Source of the DNA: Rebecca billardiae RCC1528
Lineage: Eukaryota > Haptophyta
DNA length: 64,000 nt
Assembly (NCBI GenBank): GCA_965240325.2
Contig: OZ251225.1
Span: 1,674,001-1,738,000, forward strand
Direction of reading: 5' to 3'
Shown here: positions 40,363 through 50,661 of the stretch, piece by piece
Position numbering within the stretch: position 1 is the first letter of the stretch
Layout of the letters: every line of letters starts with the position of its first letter
Position numbers and translations under genes: made by a program
Notes under the pieces: model-generated
Databases searched by the model: none
Told to the model about the DNA's origin: nothing
Seen by the model: the letters and a program-made list of their open reading frames with translations, nothing else

Positions 40363-40685
40363 CTGCTCCGCCGTCTCTCAGCTCAAGGTCGAATAAAATC
40401 TCGATCGCCTGCCCGCTCTATGTACCGAGCGAGCTGTGTGCCGTGTGCGTCTCTTTATGGCGGGCCGTTTTTAGCAGCAGAAGCATCGTCTGCGTGAGCT
40501 GCGTCAAATCGTCATTCGTCAATCACGACGCCTCATTTATCCTATAAGTCCTTGATGAGTTCATGGGTCTCGGCTCCCGCGAACCGCGAAAAAATCTCCT
40601 GCCCAGATCGACCAGTTCGACCTGCCACACCTCCGCCCGCTGTGCGCGGCTGGGGCGCTCTCGCCGTGCGCTCCGGCGGTTGTCG

Positions 40686-40938
40686 GGTCGGACTGCGGTG
40701 GCGACGCGGGGCTCGAGCAGTTGCAGAGTTGATGTGCACCCCTCTCTGTGTTGCGCGCCTTCCTCGTCCTCGCTTTCTCCGCGCCTTGAAGCAGCGCGCA
40801 CACACGCGCCGCCGCGCACGCGCGGCAGCGTAAGAAATTGCGGGCCGCGCGCGTGGCGCGCGACGGGTCCGACTCAGGGCTGGAGCCACCGCGGGGGCAC
40901 GCAGTGCCATTGCACAAGCACGCTACGCCGCATCGAGA
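40686..40938 (+). repeat. Left arm of a ~250 bp inverted repeat
   Basis: Starts at GTCGGACTGCGGTGGCG and ends near CGCTACGCCGCATCGAG. Its reverse complement, with scattered substitutions and small indels, occupies 41266-41517. Confidence 0.9.
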
Positions 40939-41265
40939 CTGTGGGCCTGAACATCAGCGCGCGGTATGCTGATGCACATTCCAAACTGTTCCGTGATCTG
41001 GTATCATCACACGTGCGGCGTGCGCGAGAAGCTTGAATAACGGCACTTGAGTGCACAGGCGCGATCGATGCGGGGGCTGTCCTGTTTGTGAGGGCTTCTC
41101 TGGTGGTGCTCATAAAGTAGTTGCTGAGCAGCGCCGTGTACGTGGCTGGCATCGTGTCTTGCCTACATAATCATCCCGACGCACGGCGGGGTCCGGTCAG
41201 GCCGCGCCTGCGGTGACAAAAAGACCCGTGAGCCCTTAGCGCATGGCGAGCAGACCGCCACGCAC

Positions 41266-41517
41266 GCTCGAGGCGGCGTAGCGTGCATTTGCCATGGCAC
41301 TGCGTGCCCCCGCGGTGGCTCCAGCCCCGAGTCGGACCAGTCGCGCGCCGCGCGTGGCGCGCAATCTCTTGCGCTGCCGCGCGTGCTCGGCGGCACGTGT
41401 GCGCGCGCTGCTTCAAGGCGCGGAGAAGGCGAGGATGAGGAAGGCGCGCAACACAGACAGGGGTGCACAGCAACTCTGCCACGGCTGGAGCCCCGCGCCG
41501 CCACCGCAGTCCGACCC
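41266..41517 (-). repeat. Right arm of the ~250 bp inverted repeat
   Basis: Reverse complement of 40686-40938 at roughly 85-90% identity judged by eye. A 327-bp loop separates the arms. Confidence 0.9.
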
Positions 41518-42141
41518 TCGGAGGGCACGCGCCGTTGGCGGCATTGCCGCAGGCCGTGTGACCCAGCAGCGGCGCAACCTCGCAGTATGGTGCAAGCGCC
41601 TGCTGAAGTTGCTGTTTAGACCTTGCTCGGACAATCTGTTCAAGGTCGGCTTGTGTGATTATTCCAGCTTGCCCAGACGTCGAGAGTTCGAAGGGCAACA
41701 GCATGACACGACTGTCAGATCGAAAGTATATATATACATATATATATGTATATACGTCTGCGAATATTATCAATAAACTGAATAAATAACTGCTACGTGA
41801 CCCGGTGTCCGATTGATGATGATATATTTCATTTGAAAAACAGTATGCGGATACTTATTATACTCCGAGATGCGCGCAGACGAAATCATCATGAGCAGAG
41901 ATGAACCGGGCTCGCGGACGCCGCGGCGTCAGTCTGGCTCAGTCGGTGCCGCAGGTCTGCTGGCATATATATACGGTATGTATGGACCGGGCCGCATGCG
42001 GCCCGCCGCCCGGCTGGGGCTACTCGGCTAGGCTACTTGGTGCCCAAAGCAACTCGGGCACGTAGTGGCAGTCTGAAGGCACGGTCCGAGGTGGTCAGAG
42101 TGGTCAGACGTCTCTGCACCGGCTGGCAGCTGGCAGCATCG

Positions 42142-43455
42142 TCAGCCGTCCTCGAACTCGAAGCGGCGGCGCAGGGTCTCGAGAACGGCTGCGTGCCCGC
42201 GCCCAGGGGCAATATAGGCCTCGTAGGCCGCGCGGCCGGCGGCGCGCATGGCTCGCAGCCGCGCGCCGTCAGCCTCGAGGCGCTCGAGTGCAGGCAGCAG
42301 CGCGTTTGCTCCGTCAGCGCCAGCCGGGACGGTGAGCGCGCACGTGCGCCAGTCGATCACGTCCGCGTACGGCCTGTGCGCGTCGTCGAAGCCGTAGAAC
42401 ACGGGGATCGCGCCGACGGCGAGCACCTCCGCCAGCCGGTACGAGGCGGGCTGCCGCCCCTGCAGCACGAGCGCAAAGGTCGTGTCCAGCAGCTCGTCGA
42501 ACGCGTACGAGTCGTATGCGGCGCGCATGGCCCCGCAGCAGCGCGCGCGTGGCATGGGGACGGGCTTGGCGTGCACGACAGGGTGCAGCTCCGAGGTGCT
42601 GTTGTCGCAGGCGTGGCCGTCGGGGTTGGCCACGACGACGACGCGCCGCCGCTCGTCGTGCAGCAGGGAAGCGAGGGCGCGAGTGAGATGCGTCACCGTG
42701 CCCTTGAATGTGAGCAGCCACCTGCGCCGACCGCCGTCGGCGGCGGCGCGCGCGCGCGCGACGAGCGCGGGCGGGAGCCGCGCCTTGCCGTCGAGCGAGA
42801 GCGCAATGTCCAGGCCGCGCACGAAACGCTCGGCCGTCGAGTGGCCCTGCGCGATCGCCGCGCGGCCCAGGTAGCGTGCGCGCGCGCGGGCCGGGATGCC
42901 CTTGTCACCGAGTCGGCCCGACGGCTGCACAAGGTGGTTGAGGCCGTCGGGGCGCCAGCTCGGGAGGTCGGAGATGGCGCGGAGACAGCGGTCGAGGTGA
43001 GACCCGCCGATGGCGATCCAGAACACGCACGCCCGGCCCGGATCATCCGTCAGCAGCTCGCGCGCATCCGCATCCCACAGCTGCGTGTGCGGCAGCTGCA
43101 CACAGCGCGCCAGCGATGCAGGGACGGACTGCGACGAGTACGCAAAGACGCGAAAGGGCGGGCGGCAGCGCGTGCGGTTGAGGCAGGTGGCCGGCGTGCA
43201 CGCTGGCCCGCGCGGCTCGTCGGCCAACGGCTGCCGCCCCAGCTGGCGCGCATGCAGATATGCCGCCTCGTCAAAGCCGTGCAGCTCATGCAGGCAGAGC
43301 GCGTGCGCCAGGCATTCGCGGACCGGCGCGCGGTGGACGCACGCCACGTGCGCGGCGGAGAATGGGGGTGCGCTGCTACGCGGGCTCGAGCCAGCGGCCA
43401 CACCCGAGCCACGCGCGGACACCAGCAGCAGCGCCACCGCTGCCGCCGCCGCCAT
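42142..43455 (-). CDS. Exostosin-like (GT47) glycosyltransferase
   Basis: A 437-residue intronless protein with an N-terminal signal anchor (MAAAAAVALLLVSARGSG). It then has a Cys-rich stem (CVHRAPVRECLAHALCLHEL), FRVFAYSSQSVPASL and later RRRWLLTFKGTVTHL, the conserved 'K/RxxLxxFxG' strand of exostosins. The GT-B donor-site block is DTTFALVLQGRQPASYRLAE followed by VLAVGAIPVFYGFDD, the classical exostosin signature (F.L.P.G.....R..E.l..G.IPVi). Members build glycans in the Golgi (heparan-type, xyloglucan or pectin side chains). The substrate here is unknown. It starts only 37 bp from the divergent EsV-1-7 gene. Confidence 0.85.
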   Translation of the reverse strand: MAAAAAVALLLVSARGSGVAAGSSPRSSAPPFSAAHVACVHRAPVRECLAHALCLHELHGFDEAAYLHARQLGRQPLADEPRGPACTPATCLNRTRCRPPFRVFAYSSQSVPASLARCVQLPHTQLWDADARELLTDDPGRACVFWIAIGGSHLDRCLRAISDLPSWRPDGLNHLVQPSGRLGDKGIPARARARYLGRAAIAQGHSTAERFVRGLDIALSLDGKARLPPALVARARAAADGGRRRWLLTFKGTVTHLTRALASLLHDERRRVVVVANPDGHACDNSTSELHPVVHAKPVPMPRARCCGAMRAAYDSYAFDELLDTTFALVLQGRQPASYRLAEVLAVGAIPVFYGFDDAHRPYADVIDWRTCALTVPAGADGANALLPALERLEADGARLRAMRAAGRAAYEAYIAPGRGHAAVLETLRRRFEFEDG

Positions 43456-43492
43456 GCTGTTATTGACGCGATATTGAATTTATTGCTCGACG

Positions 43493-45109
43493 ATGACGGC
43501 GACGGACTCACGGACGGAGGGCTGTGAGTGCTCCACAGCTGCTCAGTGCTCGTCCGGTTCGGCGCGCACGCAGGGCGACAAGCACGTTAACCAGGCTGCG
43601 CACAATCTGGCCGGCATGGTCAGTGGGGCCTGCCGCAAGTGTGAGCACACCGGCTGCACCACGCGGCCTTTGTTCGGCATGCCGGGCGACGCGCGCGCCA
43701 GCCGGTGCGCTACGCACAAGCTGGCCGGCATGGTCGACGTGAGCAGCCGCAAGTGTGGTCACGCTAGCTGCACCAAGCAGCCTTACTTTGGCATGCCGGG
43801 CGACGCGCGCGCCAGCCGGTGCGCTACGCACAAGCTCGCCGGCATGGTCGACGTGAGGAGCCCCAAGTGTGGTCACACCGGCTGCACCACGCGGCCTAAC
43901 TTCGGCATGCCGGGCGACGCGCGCGCCAGCCGGTGCGCTACGCACAAGCTGGCCGGCATGGTCGACGTGAGCAGCCGCAAGTGTGGTCACGCCGGCTGCA
44001 CCAAGGTGCCTTCGTTCGGCATGCCGGGCGACGCGCGCGCCAGCCGGTGCGCTGCGCACAAGCTGGCCGGCATGGTCGACGTGAAGCACCCCAAGTGTGA
44101 TCACGTCGGCTGCACCAAGATGCCTCACTTCGGCATGCCGGGTGACGCGCGCGCCAGCCGGTGCGCTGCGCACAAGCTGGCCGGCATGGTCGACGTGAAG
44201 CACCCCAAGTGTGGTCATGCTGGCTGCACTACGCGGCCTTACTTCGGCATGCCGGGCGACGCTCGCGCCAGCCGGTGCGCTGCGCACAAGCTGGCCGGCA
44301 TGGTCGACGTGAAGCACCCCAAGTGTGGTCATGCTGGCTGCACTACGCGGCCTTACTTCGGCATGCCGGGCGACGCGCGCGCCAGCTGGTGCGCTGCGCA
44401 CAAGCTGGCCGGCATGGTCGACGTGAGCAGCCGCAAGTGTGGTCACGCGGGCTGCACCAAGGTGCCTTCGTTCGGCATGCCGGGCGACGCGCGCGCCAGC
44501 CGGTGCGCTGCGCACAAGCTGGCCGGCATGGTCGACGTGAAGCACCCCAAGTGTGGTCATGCTGGCTGCACTACGCGGCCTTACTTCGGCATGCCGGGCG
44601 ACGCGCGCGCCAGCCGGTGCGTTACGCACAAGCTGGCTGGCATGGTGCACAGTCGGCTCGCTGTCCCCAAGCGCAGGCTGGAGCATGGCACCGGCGACCA
44701 GGGCACGAGCGCCACAAAGCGCCGACGCAAGCACACCAGCCGCACTGCCGCGGTTTCGGACGTCGCGCCGCCGCGGTCGCCATCGCCGCCGCTAGTCGCA
44801 GTCAGCATCGTCCGCTGGCGCTTGCCAGATGGCACGATCCACTCGGTTGACGACGGGGTGGTCAATGATGGTGCCTGGGCCCCGGACGAACGCCATCAGC
44901 GTGGCAAAGCGCATGATGCAGTCCGGGCTGCCCCCGGCAGCCACGACCAGGGACTACCAGCAAGCATCAACACTACCGCTGATGCGCCAGCACACCTACG
45001 GCCGCCAACATCATCGACAGCGCCGGGAGCGCCGGGTCCAGGAGGAGCCGCACGTGCGGCTCAACTACAGCAGGTCATACCTGTGGTGATGGCCAGGAGG
45101 CGGGTCTGA
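43493..45109 (+). CDS. EsV-1-7 tandem-repeat protein
   Basis: A 538-residue intronless protein. Residues about 36-385 are nine near-identical modules of 38 residues, each reading HKLAGMVDVxxxKCGHxGCT, xxPxFGMPGDARASRCAx, with Cys-x4-Cys and a C-terminal Cys-x2-His that continues into the next module. This is the EsV-1-7 repeat (Cys/His, probably zinc-binding), first seen in an Ectocarpus virus gene and in the brown-algal developmental gene IMMEDIATE UPRIGHT, and also reported from haptophytes and other algae. After the array comes a basic nuclear-signal-like region (PKRRLEHGTG, TKRRRKHTSR) and a disordered Pro/Ala-rich tail with a short WRLPDGTIHSVDDGV block. One module has RASW instead of RASR. 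The very low divergence between modules suggests recent expansion or gene conversion. The molecular function is not established. Confidence 0.88.
   Translation: MTATDSRTEGCECSTAAQCSSGSARTQGDKHVNQAAHNLAGMVSGACRKCEHTGCTTRPLFGMPGDARASRCATHKLAGMVDVSSRKCGHASCTKQPYFGMPGDARASRCATHKLAGMVDVRSPKCGHTGCTTRPNFGMPGDARASRCATHKLAGMVDVSSRKCGHAGCTKVPSFGMPGDARASRCAAHKLAGMVDVKHPKCDHVGCTKMPHFGMPGDARASRCAAHKLAGMVDVKHPKCGHAGCTTRPYFGMPGDARASRCAAHKLAGMVDVKHPKCGHAGCTTRPYFGMPGDARASWCAAHKLAGMVDVSSRKCGHAGCTKVPSFGMPGDARASRCAAHKLAGMVDVKHPKCGHAGCTTRPYFGMPGDARASRCVTHKLAGMVHSRLAVPKRRLEHGTGDQGTSATKRRRKHTSRTAAVSDVAPPRSPSPPLVAVSIVRWRLPDGTIHSVDDGVVNDGAWAPDERHQRGKAHDAVRAAPGSHDQGLPASINTTADAPAHLRPPTSSTAPGAPGPGGAARAAQLQQVIPVVMARRRV
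43600..44650 (+). repeat. 114-bp tandem repeat array (coding)
   Basis: About nine units of 114 bp, each encoding one EsV-1-7 module. Units alternate between AGCAGCCGCAAGTGTGG and AAGCACCCCAAGTGTGG types. Confidence 0.95.
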
Positions 45110-45873
45110 GCGTGCCGAGGCGGCCCGGGACCGCTAACACTGAACAAATAACAGTCACCGTACCCGCTGTCCGTACCCGGTCCCGATCATCCGACTCCGA
45201 GTCAGGGTCCGGCCGACGACGGACGAGTCATCGTGACGACACGCACGCGGCGGCGCGGCCGGTCCCGACTGACCGACAGAATCACAGTGATCTAAGTGCG
45301 CGCGACGCTACAATTATTACATGACTACCGCGTAGTTCCGCGGTCCTTTTCCGTAGAACGAACGTAGTTCGGGGCCCGCGGTGGCGGTGCACCCTCCGTC
45401 GCAGTCGTCTATTGACAGACCAGTTGCATGCCCGTACAACTAGACTCCAGCGGCGCGCCGCTGCGCCCCGGCGCCGGCGCCGCGGGCGCGGGCCCATCGC
45501 AGCCGCCGGCGCGGCGCCCGGATCATCGTCATCTTTTCGGACCACGGCTCGACGGTCTTCACAGCAACGCGGCCGCCCGGCCGCCGGCGGCCATCGACGA
45601 CAATGTCAACAGCTCCAACGCCAGAAGCTTGGCGAGGGGGGTGGGGACTCAACCCGACCGGCGGGACCCGTTGGCAGCGTCTCGTGGAGCCTGATGCCGC
45701 TCTTGGTCACGATCGATTGTCGGTGATGATGTATGTCCAGAGCCCTGCAGGCAGAGTTGCACCCAAGCCCGTTGTGGGCCTTGGGGATCTTTGCCTGCAG
45801 TGAAAGGACACGCACCACAATCGTCTGCCGAGGAGCATTCCCGTCGGGTCGCGTACGCACACGCCGTGCTCGC
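45110..45873. other. Convergent spacer, no gene
   Basis: About 760 bp. Two short frames (45428-45694 and 45412-45726, +) overlap one another and lack codon bias. No feature recognised. Confidence 0.55.
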
Positions 45874-46287
45874 TCACTCAAGCGGGTTGAGAACGAGACG
45901 CACGAGCTGCCCATCGCGCTCAAGGACCTGCGTGACCATTGAGACCTGGAGAATCTCTGCGTCGCCGTCTAAGAGAGTGAGAAGCAGGAGGCCAACGTTG
46001 AGCACCACGGCTCTGCTCAGGTTCGCGACGCCGATATCGTCGATCGTGTATTCAAACTGATGTGCACCAGCTACAAGTGGAGCGCTCTCTGTGTCAGCAA
46101 TCTCGACGACATGCCGCTTGTGCGCGTGGTCTGCGACGTAGCGCAGCTGCCAGCGTGCGGACGCGAGCGCCGCATCGATCTCATACTCCATCCGCACCGT
46201 CACCGGCGCCTCGATCGGCGCGAGCTCGCTCGGTTCGAGCGCGATCGACTTGACATTCACTCTCGGCGTCGGCTGGTCCGCCGCCAT
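45874..46287 (-). CDS. Small conserved-looking beta-rich protein, unrecognised
   Basis: A 137-residue intronless protein starting MAADQPTPRVNVKSIALEPS. It is rich in alternating hydrophobic strands (VTVRMEYEIDAALASARWQL, RYVADHAHKRHVVEIADTES, LVAGAHQFEYTIDDIGV) and ends LERDGQLVRLVLNPLE. The strand pattern with a central helix-like LSRAVVLNVGLLLLTLLDGD suggests a beta-sandwich of Ig/arrestin type. I do not recognise the family with certainty. It has good third-position GC bias and a start 77 bp from the divergent RAP gene, so it is a real gene with unknown function. Confidence 0.65.
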   Translation of the reverse strand: MAADQPTPRVNVKSIALEPSELAPIEAPVTVRMEYEIDAALASARWQLRYVADHAHKRHVVEIADTESAPLVAGAHQFEYTIDDIGVANLSRAVVLNVGLLLLTLLDGDAEILQVSMVTQVLERDGQLVRLVLNPLE

Positions 46288-46364
46288 TGCTGCCGAACCA
46301 ATTCTATTTTATCACCTCGTGCACCGCGAGCTCGGCTTGACCGTCCACGTTGAACGTGCCGGCG

Positions 46365-48551
46365 ATGGCGCGGCCGGTGGCGACGATGGCGCTCGGGTCG
46401 CGCATGGCCCCTCGCAGGCTGACCGCGCTGCTGGCGAGGTCTCAGACGCCGCAGGGCGTGCTCGAGGCCTACGCAGGCCATGAGTCCGGCCCCGTGGACA
46501 GCATCGTGCTCTCGACAGTGTGGTCTCGACTGCGTAAGCTGATGCACAGGTGGCCGTTGCGCGAGCGACGCGCGTTCCTCGCCGAGCACGCGGACGTGGT
46601 GCAGGGCGTCGCGACGCGCACACTCGAGCGGCTGCCGCAGCTCGAGGGCCGAGCGCTGGCCAATGTGGCCCACGCTAGCTCGGGCCTCACGCCCGAGCTC
46701 GGACGGCAGATGCTGCCAGCGATCGCGCCGTTCGCCGCGGACCAGATGGTCAAGCTGACGGCGCAGGGTGTGTGCAACATGCTGTGGGCGTACGCGAGCC
46801 CGCCGCCGCAGGAAGACGTGCAGGCGCCGGGCTGGTCGCAGGCCGCGGCTCACGCCGAGCACGCCGCGCCGTCGGATGCCGCCGACGCCATGCCCGACGC
46901 CGCGCAGCAGCCGCACCCGGCGCAACAGCCCACAGCCGCGCTCTGCGGCCCGCGCGAGGTGCGGCTCGTCTTCGACGCCGCGGCCGACCTGCTCACGGCG
47001 GAGCGGCTCGCCATGTACGAGCTGCACGACATCTCGAGCGTCGCCTGGTCCTTCGCCTCCGTCGGCGTGCACGCGCCCACCCTGCTCAGCCGGCTCGCCG
47101 GCGCGGCTGATGCACAGAAGTGCGCGCGCGCGCGTCCACGCCACCTCAGCGTGCTGGCGTGGGCGCTGGCGCACACAGGGACGGCGGATGCGGCCGCGTT
47201 CGAGCGTATCGGCGGCGCGCTCGTCGGCGGCGTGGCGTCCCTCAGCGACCGCGAGCTCTCGACCGCCGCCTGGGCGTTCGCGCACGTGCACGCCTGCGCG
47301 CCGCGGCTGCTCGCCGCCATGAGCGCGGAGGTGGAGCGGCGCGCGCGCGCCCGTGTGATCGAGCCGCAGGCGGTGGCGATCACGCTGTGGGGGCTCGCGT
47401 CGTGCGGGCACACGCCGCGCCTGCCGTACGAGACGGCTGCCGCGGCGGCCGCCGCAGAGCTCCACCGCTTCGGCGACCGCGAGCTCGCCACGCTCATGTG
47501 GGCTCTGGCGCGCGCGGGGCAGGGCTGCGCGTCCAAGCTCGTGCTCGCCATGGACTCGGGGCTGTCGGCCGAGGAGCTCGGCCGGTTCTCCCCGCGCCAC
47601 CTGTGCACGCTGACGTGGGCGCTGTGCGTGCTGGGCGAGGTGGGCCGCGCGCCGGCGCTGATGGAGCGGCTCGTGCGCGCCGCGAACGCGCTGCCGCTCG
47701 CCAGCCTCTCCGAGAAGGACCGCGCCTGCCTGCACCAGGCGAGCCTCACCCTCCGGTACGAATATCCGGACATTCGGCTTCAGCTCCGGGCGGACCTGGG
47801 CGCGGGGCGCGCGATGCACGCCGAGCCGGGCGAGGGCGCGCACGCGCGCGCGCACGAGCCGCCCGAGCCGCTCCTGCCCAGCCTCTCCATGCCCGCCGCG
47901 CTCGGCGCCGTCCTGCCCACGCCGACCCAGCCACGCCGCGCCGAGACGGCGGTCAGGCCGCAGCAGCGGCGCGCGGCTCGCACGCGGCGCGCGGCCGAGC
48001 ATGTCTCCAATATGCATGCGGACGTGTCCGCGGCGCTCAGCGAGCTGGGCATCGCGCACGTGAACCGGCTGGCGCTCCCTGGGCTCGGGTACTGCATCGA
48101 CATCGCGCTCGCCGACACCAACGTGGCCGTCGAGGTCGCCGGACCCCACCACTACACGAAGACGGGCGTCGACGGCTCGCACCGCCAGCTGCTCACCGCG
48201 ACGCAGATGAAGTGCCGCCACCTGCAGGCGGCAGGCTGGCGGGTGGTGCTGCTGCCGCACTTTGAGATCGAGCAGTGCACGGCCGCGCGTGCGGGGGGGC
48301 CGCGCCACCGCGGCGCTTCGGGCAGGTCGGAGACCCTGCAGCGCTACCTGCGCGCCAAGATCGCGAGCTGCGTGCAAGGCGCGCTCGGGCCGGAAGCGAA
48401 CGAGGTGCTGCCCCGGGGCCGACAGCGCACCACTGCGGCTGTGACGCCGCCCACAGACGCGGCAGTCTCTGGCAGGGGCAGCGCGGTGGCGTCATCATCA
48501 GGCGGGCAATCTGCTGATGAGACAACTACTGCTTCCACCAAGTCGTACTAG
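46365..48551 (+). CDS. RAP-domain protein with helical repeats (organelle RNA factor)
   Basis: A 728-residue intronless protein. The first ~480 residues are helical repeats with a recurring (L/V)xxxxWAxA(H/S) core: SSVAWSFASVGVHAPTLL, LSVLAWALAHTGTADAAA, LSTAAWAFAHVHACAPRL, VAITLWGLASCGHTPRLP, LATLMWALARAGQGCASK and LCTLTWALCVLGEVGRAP. This is the OPR/FASTK-type repeat region. Residues about 560-645 form a RAP domain: YCIDIALADTNVAVEVAGPH followed by QMKCRHLQAAGWRVVLLPHF, a restriction-endonuclease-like fold. Such proteins bind and process mitochondrial or chloroplast RNA, so organelle targeting by the Arg-rich N-terminus is likely. The start is the ATG at 46365; the frame also allows ATGs at 46386 and 46404. 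Confidence 0.82.
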   Translation: MARPVATMALGSRMAPRRLTALLARSQTPQGVLEAYAGHESGPVDSIVLSTVWSRLRKLMHRWPLRERRAFLAEHADVVQGVATRTLERLPQLEGRALANVAHASSGLTPELGRQMLPAIAPFAADQMVKLTAQGVCNMLWAYASPPPQEDVQAPGWSQAAAHAEHAAPSDAADAMPDAAQQPHPAQQPTAALCGPREVRLVFDAAADLLTAERLAMYELHDISSVAWSFASVGVHAPTLLSRLAGAADAQKCARARPRHLSVLAWALAHTGTADAAAFERIGGALVGGVASLSDRELSTAAWAFAHVHACAPRLLAAMSAEVERRARARVIEPQAVAITLWGLASCGHTPRLPYETAAAAAAAELHRFGDRELATLMWALARAGQGCASKLVLAMDSGLSAEELGRFSPRHLCTLTWALCVLGEVGRAPALMERLVRAANALPLASLSEKDRACLHQASLTLRYEYPDIRLQLRADLGAGRAMHAEPGEGAHARAHEPPEPLLPSLSMPAALGAVLPTPTQPRRAETAVRPQQRRAARTRRAAEHVSNMHADVSAALSELGIAHVNRLALPGLGYCIDIALADTNVAVEVAGPHHYTKTGVDGSHRQLLTATQMKCRHLQAAGWRVVLLPHFEIEQCTAARAGGPRHRGASGRSETLQRYLRAKIASCVQGALGPEANEVLPRGRQRTTAAVTPPTDAAVSGRGSAVASSSGGQSADETTTASTKSY

Positions 48552-48689
48552 TCTGCGACCGGGCCGACTACGGGTCACTCAAACCGGGTAAATGACTCAA
48601 ACCGTTCAGGAATCAGGGTGAGGGACGACCGTTCACGTTGCTGTTTATTTTTTTATATATATTTGATTTTGTTATTATGGCCCGCGGTG

Positions 48690-48850
48690 CAGGGCGGAGC
48701 GCGCAGCGTGGAGCCCGCACCAGCGGGCCCGAACCACGTTTCAAAAAGATCTTTGATCAAGAAAAAAGGGACGGGGGGCGGCGGAAAAAAGGGACGGGGG
48801 GCGATTTTTAGGGCTGGCGGAGACCGAGTTTCGAGTTTTTGAGATCGCAT
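48690..48850 (-). repeat. Dispersed ~170 bp repeat, copy B (inverted relative to 38.1 kb)
   Basis: Reverse complement resembles 38105-38300. It contains two GGGACGGGGGGCG units in a row. Confidence 0.7.
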
Positions 48851-49559
48851 TGAGAGGTCTATCAGGCCAAAAAAAACCGCGCCCAGCTGATTCCCTTAAG
48901 TAAAGTGCGATCTGGACGTCAGCTGGACGTGACATTAGTGTAACGGTTCGTTACGAGCGAATCGTACTCGTCTTCCCGGATCGCGTGACGTCCGGACTGG
49001 GCCACATCCGGATCGTCGGAGGTGACGTGCCCCGGCACGATGGGCGATGGCGGATATGCGGGACGGCGCCTGCACGTGCCTCCGGACCCGCCTCCCGCTT
49101 GCTGCTCACGCAGTCAGCTGCGACCGTGGCGCATGATCGCAGAAGCAGTGCCGGCAGTACGGCCTGCATCAGCTAGTGCCGCGCCGTCGTGGCGCGCGCG
49201 GTACGGTTGCGCGTTTGCAGCGCTCGCCGCTCGGCGACGGCACGCGCGTGCGGCTCAGGTGTGTCAAATGCGGTCTCGTCGGCGCGCTTTCGCCTGCCAC
49301 CTCGTGCACCCGTGCCGCCAGTTTCATCGTCTTCATGAGGACTGCTGCTGCTGTCGCCATCCGCTCTCCATCACCCCGAGTCGCCGGTCGCGCGGCGCGC
49401 GCGGTAGGCACTAGGCAGGGCGTACGGTCACTCACCCGTGCAAAGGGTCAAGTGGCCAGAGTACGTCTGGTCGTTGGCTGGCACGGGCCGCAGCGCTAAA
49501 GCACCCTGCTGTCACACCCGACTCCTTCAGTACTCCGAGCTCCGCGGCACGACTCACTC

Positions 49560-49706
49560 GGCACGATCGCGGACGGGTCGGATCCGAGCTGATCAGCCAG
49601 AGTTGGACACAGTTTGGCAGCTACTAGTAGTAATTCCGATGCCGATGGCACGATCGCGGACGGGTCGGATCCGAGCTGATCAGCCAGTTGGACATTTGGC
49701 AGCTAG
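49560..49706 (+). repeat. Direct repeat pair of ~60 bp
   Basis: GGCACGATCGCGGACGGGTC and the following GATCCGAGCTGATCAGCCAG occur at 49560-49625 and again at 49647-49706, the second copy missing a few bases. Confidence 0.85.
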
Positions 49707-49890
49707 TTGTCAGACGGACGTCCGATTTGACGACCGGTGCCGGGTGCGGTCTCAGGTCCGCTGCTGTGCTGATTGTGTGAAGTGTACGAATGAGTCTCGC
49801 GGTCGCGCAGGCAGGGCGACGGTCGGACTAATATAGCTTCAGTCATCTCAGAACCGACTTCAACTGGCGAACTGCCACTACGGCGGAGAG

Positions 49891-50402
49891 CCGCGATTGC
49901 ACGGCCACCGCGGGCCCCCAACTGCGTTGATTCTATGCAGAAAAGGACCGCGGAACGCGGTCATATATATACTGTCTGCTCGCTGTTGTAACGACGACGC
50001 AATAAATGATGTCGTCGTACCATCGATCATCGATCATATATCAATTGCTGCTGATCGAACAACCGCGCGCTTGTCAAATGTGATGATGACGATGCGTCAT
50101 CATTAATATGCGCGCGCTGCCTCAGCGCGCAGCAGACTAGCAGAGGCCGCGATTGCACGGCCACCGCGGGCCCCCAACTGCGTTGATTCTATGCAGAAAA
50201 GGACCGCGGAACGCGGTCATATATATACTGTCTGCTCGCTGTTGTAACGACGACGCAATAAATGATGTCGTCGTACCATCGATCATCGATCATATATCAA
50301 TTGCTGCTGATCGAACAACCGCGCGCTTGTCAAATGTGATGATGACGATGCGTCATCATTAATATGCGCGCGCTGCCTCAGCGCGCAGCAGACTAGCAGA
50401 GG
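49891..50402 (+). repeat. Perfect-looking tandem duplication, period 256 bp
   Basis: The sequence 49891-50146 is repeated directly at 50147-50402 with no difference noticed. Each unit includes small palindromes (ACCGCGGAACGCGGT and GCGCGCGCTGCCTCAGCGCGC). The 69-codon frame in each copy (49897 and 50153) is a by-product of the repeat. Confidence 0.95.
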
Positions 50403-50661
50403 CTCTCAGTCTCATGCCTGGCATCATGATCAGTCGATCCTCGTTGCTTATTGATTGGCAATTATTAGCTAGCGCGCGAGACCGAGTTTTAATTTAAATA
50501 AATTGATCCGCGCCCGCCGGTCCGCGCCGCCACATCGTCCGGTCGGATCGCGAAGATTCTTAGCAGATTCGGCGAAGATACTGACGGCGATACGACGAAG
50601 ATATCCGACAGGCGGCGGAGACCGTGGCGTCACAAAGCGCTCGATTATTCGGTAATTAGAC

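Larger units (their letters stand above)
40363..42141. other. Intergenic region with a long inverted repeat
   Basis: About 1.8 kb. The inverted repeat described separately occupies 40686-41517. A TA-rich tract lies at 41727-41765 and another near 41960-41985. No coding gene is supported. Confidence 0.6.
48552..50661. other. Repeat-rich intergenic region
   Basis: About 2.1 kb with no supported coding gene. It contains three repeat groups listed separately. Short frames here lie inside these repeats. Confidence 0.65.

Noticed and set aside
42037-43527. A 496-codon plus-strand frame opposite the exostosin gene
   Set aside because: Antisense shadow; the minus frame has a signal anchor and exostosin signature.
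46257-48377. A 706-codon minus-strand frame opposite the RAP gene
   Set aside because: Its composition is Arg/His/Leu-rich without domains; the plus frame has the RAP domain and helical repeats.
49897-50362. Two identical 69-codon frames in the 256-bp tandem units
   Set aside because: They exist only because the unit is duplicated; no codon bias and no start context.
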